Positions 1-11,119 of a DNA stretch of 64,000 nt are shown piece after piece. The translations under genes and the position numbers were made by a program. The stretch covers positions 3,534,001 through 3,598,000 of the forward strand of contig NC_064676.1 of assembly GCF_023278565.1 (NCBI RefSeq). The letters run 5' to 3'. Each line of letters starts with the position of its first letter. Within the stretch, counting starts at the first letter, position 1. The notes beneath the pieces were generated by a model, which saw only the letters and a program-made list of their open reading frames with translations, made no database searches and was not told the DNA's origin. Source of the DNA: Colletotrichum lupini. Taxonomy: Eukaryota > Ascomycota > Sordariomycetes > Glomerellales > Glomerellaceae.

Positions 1-1661
1 ATGAATATGGAGGCACTGTGAGTTGACTCAGCCTCTATTACTCTCATTCGGTTCTCACAGATTTCTAGCTCCTGACGCAGTACCTAAGCGCCAATCCACC
101 TTGGGCCCCTAAGAAGCCCGGTAGAGAGCCTCCTCCTGACAACGTCATCATCAATGGCAAGAACACATTCAACTGCTCCAGCATTGAAGGCCATGACACA
201 AACCAGGCCAAGTCAGGCGAGGACCATAGCGGCCACAACATGGAGAACATGGGAAGCCACAACACCCCGAGAGATGGTGCGCCTCCCCCCAAGTGCACGT
301 GGGGTTCCCTCTTCAATACACGGGTCAAGAGTGGCTCAATAGCTCGTTTGCGTCTCATCAACCACGGCACATCAACTCCCATCTTTGTCACGGTTGACGA
401 CCACCCTCTGCAAATCGTCGAGATTGACGGCGTCGAGGTCGCTCCAATCGCCACATCCCGCGTGTACATGAACCCCGGTCAACGCTACTCAGTCCTCGTC
501 CACGCCAACCAGACTGCCGGAAACTACCTGATTCGTGCCGACGCCGCGGTGCGGTGCTTCCACATGTCCCACAAGAACCATAAGGCGGGCATGATGCACG
601 GCACACCTTTCGGGGCCACCGCCATCCTATCGTATGACGAGACGGACCTTGGCGTCCCGCCGATTGGCAAGGCGTGGGATCTCAACGCCAACTCGAACCC
701 TGGCGTAGGCAATGAGCCATGGGGAGACAGGTGCGAGGATTTGCCGCACAACCTTCCAAAGCCTGTCAGGAGCAGGCCGGCCTACGACGTTGGCGACAGG
801 AACTACCATTACTTCACGTTCAAGCAGGAGCGCGTCAACGACGTCGTTCGTACACACGTCAATGATGTGAGTTGGAAGAACTTCTTGAGTGATCTGCTGA
901 ATGATACCCTGCTGACAACGATTAGACTCTGTATACACCTTTGACCGACGATGCCTCGCTGTGGAAGGTCATGCAGCAGGACATCACACCAGAGAACCTG
1001 AACTCGCCTCAGCCGAAACTAGACTTCGGAAAGGATCAATTCGTCTTGGTATCCCGAGACGACAAAGCTGCTCAAATCGTAGTCAACTCTGACGCAATGA
1101 TGGTACACCCTTGGCATCTGCAGTAAGTTGCTTCACAACCATCAACTCTGAACCCATGACTGACCGTTTATCTAGTGGTACTTAATCACAAACTTATCTC
1201 TACTCTCCGCCAACGTGCTAATCTATAGATAGGCCAGAACTTCCAAGTCGTTGGTTGGGGCAATGGCCTTTTCGGAGCCAGCAAGACTACATGGAACTTT
1301 GACAACCCGATGCGCCGTGACACGATCACAATCCCAGGATACTCACACCTGGTAATCCGCATAACAGCAGACAACCCGGGTGTTTGGGCGTTCCATTGCC
1401 ATTATCTGTGGCACGCTGAAGGTCGGTCATCCACTTACTTTCCCAGGGCTCAGAATATGAACTAACATTGCCGCAGCTGGTATGTTCGTCTCCATTGCTC
1501 AGCGAATGGGCGAGCTCGCGAGCATGCTGGGCACATTGGACACCAACGGTGATGCCGGTGCCATCAAGAAGAAATTCTGCCCCATGGCCAAGGCACAAGC
1601 TGGTGCTCCTCTCGCACAGCCCGTTAAGACTGGGGCACCTAAACCGCCTCGGACCCTTTGA
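1..1661 (+). CDS. Multicopper oxidase (ascorbate oxidase/laccase-like), 3' part
   Basis: A copper enzyme that would oxidise a small substrate and reduce oxygen to water, probably secreted; the 5' end lies outside the window. Exons read 1-17, 69-866, 926-1122, 1176-1177, 1233-1421 and 1477-1661. The second cupredoxin domain and the C-terminal domain are visible. The C-terminal copper signatures are HPWHLHGQNFQ, which is spread over a 2-nt exon at 1176-1177, and AFHCHYLWHAEAGMF, with the Cys ligand to T1 copper and an axial Met. Introns are 51-59 nt with good branch sites (CTGAC, CTAAT). The HPWHLHG form is closer to ascorbate oxidase-like enzymes than to Fet3. The substrate cannot be told. The tail after the copper motif is short and has no membrane anchor. 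Confidence 0.88.
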
Positions 1662-2862
1662 TGTATGTAAGTTAGATTGGTTGTGATAAGAGCTGTTGAT
1701 AGAAGTAAATTTTTGAGTACACATTTAGACACTGGATGTACTGGACCCGATACACTTGTGCAGCTACTGAGGTCTTGAAAGGCTATCGTCCAGCGCAACG
1801 ATGATTTTATAAATTCAAGATAGCTTCATTAAATGGCAGCCCCGTCGTAGGTCGTCGGCGCCGGCAGAGCCGCATGGTATTTGCCATTTGTGACCAATCA
1901 GTAACCGTTCCGACAGTCATCAAAAACGTAAATCCAGAAGAGGAAGGCCATTGAGAGTGAGCACTTTTCAATTTATCAGATATGATGGCATTTGATTAGC
2001 GAAAAGCTACCGGAAGAAGTTGACCTGAACTTTACTGAGTGGACATGTGTGTTAAAGTCACCAAAAACACGACAGAATAACCGCCGCTAGTGAAATCCCG
2101 CTCGTCATTGGATTGATCGTGAAGCAAAAGGACTCCCCCGCATCTAGAAATCACGTATGCCTACGGAACCTATGCATTGACTCCAGGCTGCAGTGCCCGT
2201 CCTACCACCTGGAGCTCTGCGGTCTTGTACCAAGCACCGAGATTCGGGTGTGACAATGGACCGGTTTCTGCGGGATGCTACATGGCAATTTCCCAGCCGG
2301 GGTGGGCAACGTTATGCTAAACTTTCTTGGTTGATTAGCGCAAATCTTCAACAGTCGGCAACGTCGGACGAACATTAGTTCCTAGGATTAAGGTTGCCTG
2401 GCACTCTATTTGAGTGTTGGTAGACTGCCGCAAGTTGCGGAGTCTCTAGCCAATCAGAACAACAATGAACCACTGGGTTACATTATCTCAAGCTTTCTTA
2501 TCCCGGCCCTAAGGTCGCAAAGGGTAGGTCGTTAACGGATACACGTGCAGACGAACGGTGTTCCTGGGACTGGTCACTGCATGTCGGCTTCGCTTATTTG
2601 CGAGATCGCCAGGTACGAGAAGTTTACTGGTGCAGATTGCGAGACCCTCAAGGGCTAGATCCCGCCGATATGGTGCCACGGTATTGTTCATTCCGCCCCT
2701 GACATGGGGGAGCAATCCACCGTCCGTGGAAGCTATGTCACATTGGAGTATATAGAGCTGTCCGGTTGGCATGTGGAATGCAACGACGTCTTGTCTCCAG
2801 CGTCAAGATTCCCTTCATACGCCAAGGACTCAATTCCAGATTGAGTTGACAACACCGCAGTA
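1662..2862. other. Intergenic region upstream of the subtilase
   Basis: About 1.2 kb between the oxidase stop and the subtilase start. I see no supported gene. The last 120 bases hold a TATA-like element and should contain the subtilase promoter and leader. Confidence 0.6.
2749..2755 (+). promoter_or_regulatory. TATA-like element before the subtilase gene
   Basis: TATATAG lies 108 bases before the subtilase ATG, in GC-balanced sequence and at a plausible distance for a fungal core promoter. There is no direct evidence for the transcription start. Confidence 0.35.
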
Positions 2863-5382
2863 ATGGCAAAGACTTCTCTCACCCTCCTCTTGGGCACCCT
2901 CTTCGCGGGGGCCGCCTATGGTGCTGAGCTTCGCAAGACATACATCGTCCAGATGAAGCACACTGGGGCCTCCGGTCTCCGACGCAGAGATCTGTTCGAC
3001 TCTTCCCTCATCTCCGTTTCCGCCGATCCTGCCAACGTGCTCTACCACTATGAGAACACGGTCAACGGATACGCCGCCAAGATCACAGATGGCCAAGCTG
3101 ACGCCCTGAGAGACCGGGACGACGTCCTGTCTGTCACTCTTGACAAGGCCTACCGCCTTCACACCAGCAGAACCCCGAACTTTCTAGGCATCGACGATGC
3201 CTCGCTCCTTGGGCGCGGGCTCGACGTCGGCAGCTACCTGGACGAGAGAGACGACTACAACGGCACCAGCCCAGAGTCCAACCTCATCGTTGGCATCTTC
3301 GACACGGGCGTCTGGCCCGAGAACCCCAGCTACAAGGATGACGGCATGCCACCCATCCCTGCCAACTGGAAGGGCGAGTGCGAAATCAGCGAGGACTTCC
3401 CGGCCACCAGCTGCAACAAGAAGCTCGTTGGCGCGAGGGCCTTTTACAAGGGGTATGTCGCCGCCGTTACCAACGAGACCGGCTCCTTCAACTGGACCGG
3501 AGAGTACCAATCCCCCCGAGACGACGACGGACATGGTACGCACACTTCGTCCACCTCAGCTGGAGCCGCCGTGCCGAACGCTAGCCTTTTCGGCCAGGCC
3601 TCCGGTACAGCTCGCGGTATGGCCGAGCACGCCCGTGTCGCCATGTACAAGGTCTGCTGGAAGGAGGGCTGCTTCAACTCTGACATCCTCGCGGCTATGG
3701 ATAAGGCCATTGAGGATGGCGTCAACGTCATGTCTCTTTCTCTCGGCTCCGATCAGCCCTCCTTCAGCGAGGATGATGGTTCAGCACTCGGTGCGTTCGC
3801 TGCCGTCCAGAAGGGTATCTTCGTCGCCATGTCTGCCGGCAACTCTGGTCCGGGAGCAGGCACTGTTGCCAACCTTGTAAGTATCTCTCGCCTCAACTCT
3901 CCTTTCTCGCTTTGCTCCATTGGTGTGGTATTTTAACACTCTCGTAGGCCCCTTGGGCTCTGACCGTCGCCGCAAGCACGCTTGACCGTGACTTCCCTGC
4001 TCATGTTACCCTTGGCAACGGCAAGAACTACACCGGCTTCTCTCTCTACAGCAACGGTTCCGTCACGGATATCACGCCTCTTCAGGCTGGCGAGGTCCTC
4101 CCCCTCGTCCACGCGAGCCAGGCGGGCAAGGGCAATGTCACCAACGCCAACCTTTGCCTAGCAGACAGCCTTGACCCCGCCAAGGTTTCTGGCAAGGTCG
4201 TCGTCTGCGTGCGCGGAAACAACGGCAGAACCGAGAAGGGCGGCGTCGTAAAGGCCGCCGGTGGTCGCGGTATGGTCCTCGTGAATGCACCCGCTAACGG
4301 TGATGAGCTGATTGCCGACGCCCATATCCTGCCTGCCCTGCACCTCACTGCCTCAGACGGAGCCGAGGTGGAGGCCTACGCAAAGACCGGCAACGGCACG
4401 GCTATTTTGGACTTTGAGGGCACTAGACTCGGAGTCCCGGCTCCGCTTATGGCAGCTTTCAGCTCGCGCGGCCCGAACTACATCGTCCCGCAGCTCCTGA
4501 AGCCGGATATCACGGTACGTTACGAGCAACAACATCAAGTTGAGAGAGAGGCTGTGTAAGATTGTCAATAGACTAACACAATGACAGGGACCTGGTGTTT
4601 CCATCCTGGCAGCCTGGGCCGGCACTGGACCTACCGGTCTTGATATTGATACCCGCAAGGTCGACCAGAACGTCATCTCAGGTACGAGCATGTCGTGCCC
4701 TCACCTGAGCGGTCTTGCAACCTGGATCATGGCTCGCCGTCCGGAATGGAGCCCGGCCGCCATCCGCTCAGCCATGATGACAACCGCCTACACCAACACC
4801 AAGGGTGCCAAGACCCCCCTGCTGGACTCCTCCGACTCCAAGGCCGCGACTCCTTTCCTCTACGGAAACGGCCACGTGGACCCCGTCGCCGCCCTGAACC
4901 CGGGTCTCGTTTACGACATCGCACCCACTGACTACCTCCCTTGGCTCTGCGCCGTCAACTCGACCGTCGCCTTCACGACCGCCATCACCAGGAGCAACTT
5001 CACCTGCGCGTCCAACCAGACCTACAGCGTCTACGACCTCAACTACCCGTCCTTCTCTGCCCTGTACGATAGCGCTGCTGCTTCCGGCGGATCCTACACC
5101 GCCACCTTCAAGCGCACCGTGACCAACGTCGGAGGTGCCGGCACGTACAAGGCCGACATTTCTCTCAACGACGCTGACTTGGTCAAGGCCTCTGTGACGC
5201 CCGAGACTCTCACTTTTGAGGCGGCTGGAGAGAAGAAGACGTTCGAGCTGACTGTCACGATGAGCTCCCCGCCTACCGCCGACGCTACTTCCTGGGGCAG
5301 ACTCGTGTGGTCTGACGGAACCCACGTTGTGGGCAGCGCGCTGTCGTTTGTGTGGGGCATTCCGGCTCCAGATGCCGCTTAA
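2863..5382 (+). CDS. Plant-like subtilisin serine protease (S8A, PA domain)
   Basis: A secreted endopeptidase of about 791 aa in three exons (2863-3876, 3948-4514, 4588-5382). Order of parts: signal peptide (about 1-20), I9 propeptide inhibitor (TYIVQMK, about 27-105), S8 catalytic domain, an inserted protease-associated (PA) domain at about 385-485, and a C-terminal Fn3-like domain from about 690. Catalytic residues are Asp147 in FDTGVW, His224 in DGHGTHT, Asn327 in SAGNSGPG and Ser561 in GTSMSCPH. Several NxS/T sites fit secretion. The architecture and motifs (GVWPE, GTSMSCPHLSG, TVTNVGG) match plant subtilases rather than proteinase K-like fungal ones. A plant-to-Colletotrichum transfer of such a gene has been reported. 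The two introns (71 and 73 nt) are fungal in size. A role in plant infection is inference. Confidence 0.93.
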
Positions 5383-6553
5383 TGCCCGTGGACGTGAGAC
5401 ATTGTTGTCGCGCCGTTGCAGAACGTTCGTCGAAGGTTTTTTAGCTTTCTTTGTTTGTATGTTTTCTTTAATATGGAGGAAGTAGTCTTGTGGGCGGTTG
5501 AGTTATCTTTTCGAGTTGTGGGCCTTTGGGAAAAGCGAGAAAAGCGAGAAGATTGCTCGCGGGGCTTTGTAGAGCCGCAATCAGGCACAATGCCTGTAGC
5601 TAAACTCAATTCATTTTGTTAATCTCAAACCAAAACTCCTTCGTTATTGACGTAATCTGGTATTCAACACATTGTGATTTCTTTTGCTCTAGGCTGGTAA
5701 TGGAATTCCGCCAAACCGCCAGGCACACGAGCCAAAGTCCCGTATCTTGGCCAAATCAAGTGTGGCCGTGTTGCTTGGTAGGGTCAGCACTAGACCATGT
5801 ACGCCTTGGCGCTAGCGATAATTGAAGGATCAACTACAGTACTGTGAAGGCTGTCAACGGAGTGAAGGATTCGCGGGATCAGCTTTAGACAAATGACGGA
5901 TGGGCAAAAGGAACGAACCGTCAAGGGTAAGATGGACATATCGAACGCCCGATACGAGCACCGACTTACACGCTAACTGCGCGTGGCTTGCGACCCCTGT
6001 GTGGGCTTACTGGTGATGCAATCGCAACCAATAAAACAGCTCTGCCTTACTCACTCTCTTGATATCGTGACCAAGCTTTGCGATAAAAAAGCCAAAAACG
6101 AGTTATTTAACACTAAACTAGGTACTTTGGCCTTTAGATGATGGCGCCAGAGACTCTTCGCCGAGTCTCTGGTTTGAAATTGCATCTTTGTTCGAAAACC
6201 CGCAAACACGGCGGTCTTGTCCACTCATAATCACTCCGCTTCTCAATTAAGTTTTCTTGACACGGAAAATCGGAAAGGTTGTCTTCGTAAACTTCAGCAA
6301 CCCATCCCGGGTAACCCTGGCCCCAGTTTCCACCCCCGGTGCGGCCGTGCCGCAGCCCGGTGGTGACATGTCATGTAAATGACGATCAGCCCCCTTGGGC
6401 AACTTGGGGTGCCTGGACGATCTATATTTACTTTCCGAAGGACAACATTCCCACGTTTTGGGGTCCTTTATCTGAACTTGTGTTCCCGACGGCATGTTAC
6501 ACTCTCTCTGAAAACTGAAAGACAAACCACATCACACATCAAAAAAATTGGCA
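5383..6553. other. Intergenic region with one strong hairpin
   Basis: No supported gene in about 1.2 kb. At 6147-6172 there is a perfect 10-bp stem (CCAGAGACTC / GAGTCTCTGG) around a 6-nt loop. It could be a remnant of a short transposon or an RNA 3' structure; nothing else decides. Confidence 0.5.
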
Positions 6554-7426
6554 ATGCACGTCTCACTCAGCCGCTCGCTGCAGCTGTTGACATTTTTTAC
6601 GGGTTTCAGCTCTGCGGCGACGATAACAACGACGCCCACGACCTCCGTGGAGGTTGACCTTATCTTCCCGCGCAATGGCAGCACCTACAAGCCCGTCTGG
6701 CCTTTTCCCTTCGTCTTCGCCGTTCAAAACGCCTCAAAGCTCTGGCCAGAGTCTGACGAAAAGAACTTTTACAACTTTTGGGTGAAGTGGGATCTCACGG
6801 GGTACACCGATATCAACGATGCGGATACGGGGCAGCTCTTCAGCTCGGGCGTCTGGCAAACCGAGGCCAAGAACAAAACCGCTGATACATATACCATCAT
6901 CGACGCTTCCCGGAGAGACCTGGTCAACGCGACGCAGCGGGAGTTCCGCCTACGATACACGGCGACCATGTTCAGCGCTTGTCCAAAGAACGTTACTGGC
7001 GAGGGCCCGTCGTCAAAAGTCTACGACGTCTCGTACAACGGCACCGCCTTCTTCACAACCGACCCCAACGGACAGATTCCTTCTCTTGTCGACACGACTT
7101 CCTGCCCCGACTTTGTAGGCAGTTTCCAAATCACAGGCAACAGTCACGACTATGGCGATATCTGCCCCGTGGTATCGGACAAGGAGCCCGCGTCTGAGGC
7201 CTGTAAAATCAAGATGGACGCGGCTCTGGAGACGCAGGTCAAGGCGGCGATGCTCACTCGTGCAAATTGCCAGAACGGGACCTGGCCCGACCCTGAGGGG
7301 AAGCTTTCAGCGTTATCTTGCAATGCGGTCAAGACCAGCGATGCGAGTGCCAAGTTGCTCGGCGGCCTTGTCACCAAGTCCTCGGCGCTCGTGTTGATCT
7401 TGGCCGCGTCTTGGGCAATAGTCTGA
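6554..7426 (+). CDS. Secreted, probably GPI-anchored DUF7136-type protein
   Basis: A single-exon gene for 290 aa. The start is the ATG at 6554 (MHVSLSRSLQLL); the in-frame TTG just upstream is not used. An N-terminal signal peptide of about 22 residues is followed by the VEVDLIFPRNGSTY opening typical of the fungal DUF7136 family, about eight cysteines and several N-glycosylation sites. The C-terminus is a hydrophobic stretch (about 270-290) after a small-residue region, as in GPI-anchored wall proteins. Function is unknown for the family. Family assignment is from memory of its N-terminal motif. Confidence 0.82.
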   Translation: MHVSLSRSLQLLTFFTGFSSAATITTTPTTSVEVDLIFPRNGSTYKPVWPFPFVFAVQNASKLWPESDEKNFYNFWVKWDLTGYTDINDADTGQLFSSGVWQTEAKNKTADTYTIIDASRRDLVNATQREFRLRYTATMFSACPKNVTGEGPSSKVYDVSYNGTAFFTTDPNGQIPSLVDTTSCPDFVGSFQITGNSHDYGDICPVVSDKEPASEACKIKMDAALETQVKAAMLTRANCQNGTWPDPEGKLSALSCNAVKTSDASAKLLGGLVTKSSALVLILAASWAIV

Positions 7427-8508
7427 GGGTCCGGCGTTGCCCCGCACACACTTACACATTCTATCTGGGCTGAAATGCCGTCATCAAATGTGGCGGCTTT
7501 TCAGCTTGGCAACAGCGTTGTTTTTAGCCAACCTTTGGCATTTCTAAAATTCAAATTCTCTTTTCATTTTGTACATATTGGAATAGCGGTAGGGTTAAGA
7601 TATACCATCCTAGACAGTGGGAGTTTTGGAGTTGTTTGTACACGAGCTGAGCCTTTCACCGGCGGTGGTGGTATTATTTGTCTTCGCGGTTCAGTAGAGT
7701 CAACTTCCCTTCATCATGTACATATAAGTCCGCCTTTTTTTCAAGAGAGGGTTCAGTTAGAGTCTACCTTATTTAGGTACACATTATTCAAAGGCTATGC
7801 CAAGTCCTTCTTCAGTTGAAACTGCACAAATTTCCATAGGAGCTCCGCAGACATGTTGCATCCTCTCTCGCCCGACTGAACAACAGATATTCCATCTTGA
7901 TTCATGCCTGTTTGTTGGAAGTGGTATTCATGATTCTCCTCAGGTGGGCAATAGTCGCGAGGCCTTTCTGAACTGAAAATATCGTCATTGGTTAGTTTCG
8001 ATGGCGTCTACTTAAATCTGAAAAGTTGTGAAAACAAGATGTTTATGTATTTTTGAGATCTTCTTAAATAGTCTATCGTAAGTCCAATCTGATGCTAAAG
8101 TAGGTGGGCTGTCAAGCTCACGTTAAGAGCATTTATTCTAGTCTGGCGTACCAAGTTATGTCAAGCGACACCAAGAACCTCATGTTTGACCGCGTGCACG
8201 ATTGGGTTGACGCGACAACACAGCCTAACTTTCAAGCCATGACATCATCAATAGAGTGATTATTCGATAGGCTTCTGCTGAGTCCGCCACCTTGATAGAT
8301 GATGTTCTCCCCACATGTGAATGTTGCGTACCCTGGAACGAGATGAACGGAATTCAAAAATAGCATTTGTTGATGTCCCTGAGTCGCCTGGTGATTTGAG
8401 AAGTTGATTATGATACCTAATGCTACGCGCGTCGCGCAAATAAACTCCCTGAAGTAGGGAAAGTTTCTAGATATCAATCTTTTCTCCGACCAACTCTTCA
8501 CTAAGCGC
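7427..8508. other. Intergenic region
   Basis: About 1.1 kb between the DUF7136-type gene and the broken dehydrogenase. AT content rises after 7.5 kb. No gene, RNA or clear repeat seen. Confidence 0.5.
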
Positions 8509-9752
8509 TCAGATCTTGTCAGCATACTCCAGGTTCCTGGCAAATCCAGCGCACTGCTCGTCATCAAGCTCGCAGTCAATCATATAAAGGCCCTTCGACT
8601 CAAGGCTCGAAAGGTCCATGCTCGGTAACTCGGGATCCACGGCAGAGATGACCGAGGAATCGGCGCCTTGATCTAGTGTCTTGGCGGGAGTCTCGAAGCC
8701 AAGCCTCTTCAACCTCTTGAGTGCCTTCTTAATCTCCTCCGATTTGGCGTGGCGATTGATGTTTGTGGTGACTGCGCCGGGATGGATAGCGTAGGATCTG
8801 ATGCCATATTTGGCTTCCAGCGTCTGAGTAAGTGATGTGACATCGAGTATAGCATGTTGGCCGTCTTGGACTGGCCATATGACAGGAAACCAACGTAAGA
8901 CTTTTCGGACCATTCTTGACCCGTCAAGAAGCTGGCCTTCTGAAGATTAGAAGTTCTTCTTCGGGAAGCTCCCCTGGAATCTTGCTGAAGTTGATGTCTG
9001 AGAAACGAACCGGCGAGGATTGGTGTCCGTAGGTGTTGGTATCCCTATTACAGGGTAGTTAGTTCGAACCGTAGTTAACAAAGAGATCAATTGGACTATA
9101 TAAATATTTGCGTAGGTATAAAAAGGAGGTTCTAACTATAGGTTAGGCTAGCTACGATAATCGTAAATAGGGCCCCCAATTGGCCCCTGCGCAGTCGGCT
9201 GTATGCCGCGGTCGAATTAGACTTCTAATCCGATAGTAGGAGCTGACGTTGATAATTCTGGTAGGTTTGGAAGATGTCTCTCCTGCCTTGATAATCTTTG
9301 ACAGGATGAGGTTCGTGAAGAGGAAGTGGCCGACGTGATTGGTGGCAAACGTCATTTCGATGCTATCTTCGGAAAGCTGAAAATCCGGGAGGGCTATGAC
9401 ACCCGCGTTATTGATGAGAATGTCAACGACAGGGATGATACTCTTGAATGAAATCAGCAGCGGCAGCGTGTACTGATGCTATAGAAGATAGGTCCATGAT
9501 CAGTGCATCATATTGAACTCCTGGGTTCCAAGCTTTCAAGATGCTGACTGAGGCTTGTACCTTTTCGGGGGATCAGCTGGTCAGAGTGAGGCATTCCGAA
9601 CGCTGCGAAGCAAACGCAGAAGCAGTAGCCAGACCAAGGCTCTCCGGCGAGACGCTGGTGATAACGATTATCTTACCGGTGACGCTTTCAGAGAACGCCA
9701 CGAAAATTTCTGTGGCTGAGGTCAGCTCGTCCAAGGCTGCTTTGGAAGGCAT
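8509..9752 (-). pseudogene. Broken short-chain dehydrogenase/reductase (SDR)
   Basis: The minus strand reads as pieces of one classical NAD(P)-dependent SDR of the retinol dehydrogenase/WWOX-like kind. It starts at an ATG at 9750-9752. The visible order is a damaged Rossmann TGxxxGxG (ITSVSPESLGLA, with two glycines lost), an in-frame TGA, LINNAGV, NHVGHFLFTN, RIINVSS, then YGQSKTAN (catalytic Tyr and Lys) and GIRSYAIHPGAVTTN. Frames change near 9440, near 8950 and near 8845. An AT-rich piece without homology (roughly 9030-9225) separates RIINVSS..YRI from SPVRFSDINF. The lost glycines and the stop fit C-to-T or G-to-A changes, as RIP makes. No active product is expected. Confidence 0.85.
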
Positions 9753-10889
9753 AGTGTCAATATTGGAATTGATGTTGACGAATAAATCTGAGGTAGAACG
9801 TCAACTCGGTGAGTTGATTAACAACTTGAAAATTCTGTTTTTGGAGAAAGGCTTTCCACTTATGTAACTCGAAGGTGACTCTCTGATACCATCCTGGGAT
9901 CGGAGGCTAAATCCAACCCCTCATATCGAAATGGGGACACCCTAGGTATCCAAGGAACTACAACACGGCGAAGCAACGCATGTCAAAGTGATACAATTGG
10001 CCAACTCCGCGATGCCTGATATTCCTGAGGTCTGCACGTAACTCCAGTTCATCTTTTCTTAGATCGGGAAGTCGGGTCTAGACCTACTCCGGTAGTGAGA
10101 AGGAGTGACGAACTACCTGCCAAGGCGAATCAAATTGAGTCTGAGTGGTCCAACGTTCCACGCCATATCTGACAAGGGCGTCAGCACTCCACACGGGCAC
10201 TATCATGACGTGACCCAGCAGAGCTATAGATTTGGAAAGGGTGTAAGCACCCACATTGTTATTTCGGAGATGCAATTTACTAACCGGAGCGACCTGTGAT
10301 TCGCATTTCAACACAACGCATCGTACACGTATTCTTAACGAGAACTGGGCAGTGAGGAGAGAAACAATATCCCCTGAGTGGGTAGTCCTTTCGATTTGGT
10401 CAGTCTCTAGGTTTCGTCCTGATAATGAGTGAATTTATCTCTTTACCATGTGTAGTATTTCTTCGGGTACCTTAGCCGACACTTTGTTCTAATCAGACTT
10501 AAATTCACTTACACTCAACTTGTGTTTGTGTTCAAACAAGGCAGAGAAGCACGTATAATCAGGACATCATCAATCAATAACCTCGCCTCAAAGTGGCGAG
10601 GTCAAGCATGTGATTCATTTAGCGCTTCAGGCAGTGGTTCTTCACGCATTCTCAAAAAGATGTTCAAGTCACTCAAGCTGCTCAGCAAGTCTTTGATCAG
10701 GCTAATATTGCTAAGGGATTGATCCAGTCAGCAGCGTATAAGACGCCTTGAGGTATATATCATTTCTAGTTGCGGCTTTGTTAACGACGAACGCTAACTC
10801 CAAGGGTTGTGGTCAATACCTTAGTTATGACTGTCGATGTTTCTGTCAATCTGGAGACTTCATATTATACATAAAGCATTGAGTTAATA
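9753..10889. other. Intergenic region before the Copia relic
   Basis: About 1.1 kb with no supported gene. A short perfect inverted repeat (ACCTCGCC, 7-nt loop, GGCGAGGT) lies at 10580-10602; its meaning is unknown. Confidence 0.45.
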
Positions 10890-10894
10890 GGTAG

Positions 10895-11119
10895 TGTTGG
10901 ATTACGAGGCAGAAAAGGGGCCCTATTAGGTAGTTAGGTAGGGGTGGTAGGTAGGCAGTCTGGGCCCGTGTAGACGGACCCTTCTACCTACCTATACCTA
11001 CTAAGGGACCGCGGGCTCTGCCCACGATCTTTCCCTCCTATATATACGTAATAGACCTATACTAACCTATTAACCTAGTTACGACCAAAAGGTCTAACCT
11101 ACTTACGTATATACTAATA
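10895..11119 (+). repeat. 5' LTR of the degraded Copia element
   Basis: Starts with TGTTGG after the target duplication. Its last 81 bases (11039-11119) align without gaps to 16762-16842. Differences are C-to-T and G-to-A (for example TATACTAATA here against TATACCAACA there). The first 135 bases have no partner at the other end, so the LTR start rests on the TG..CA rule and the duplication. Confidence 0.65.

Noticed and set aside
1123..1232. One 110-nt intron instead of two around a microexon
   Set aside because: It breaks the frame and loses the HLHG copper motif.
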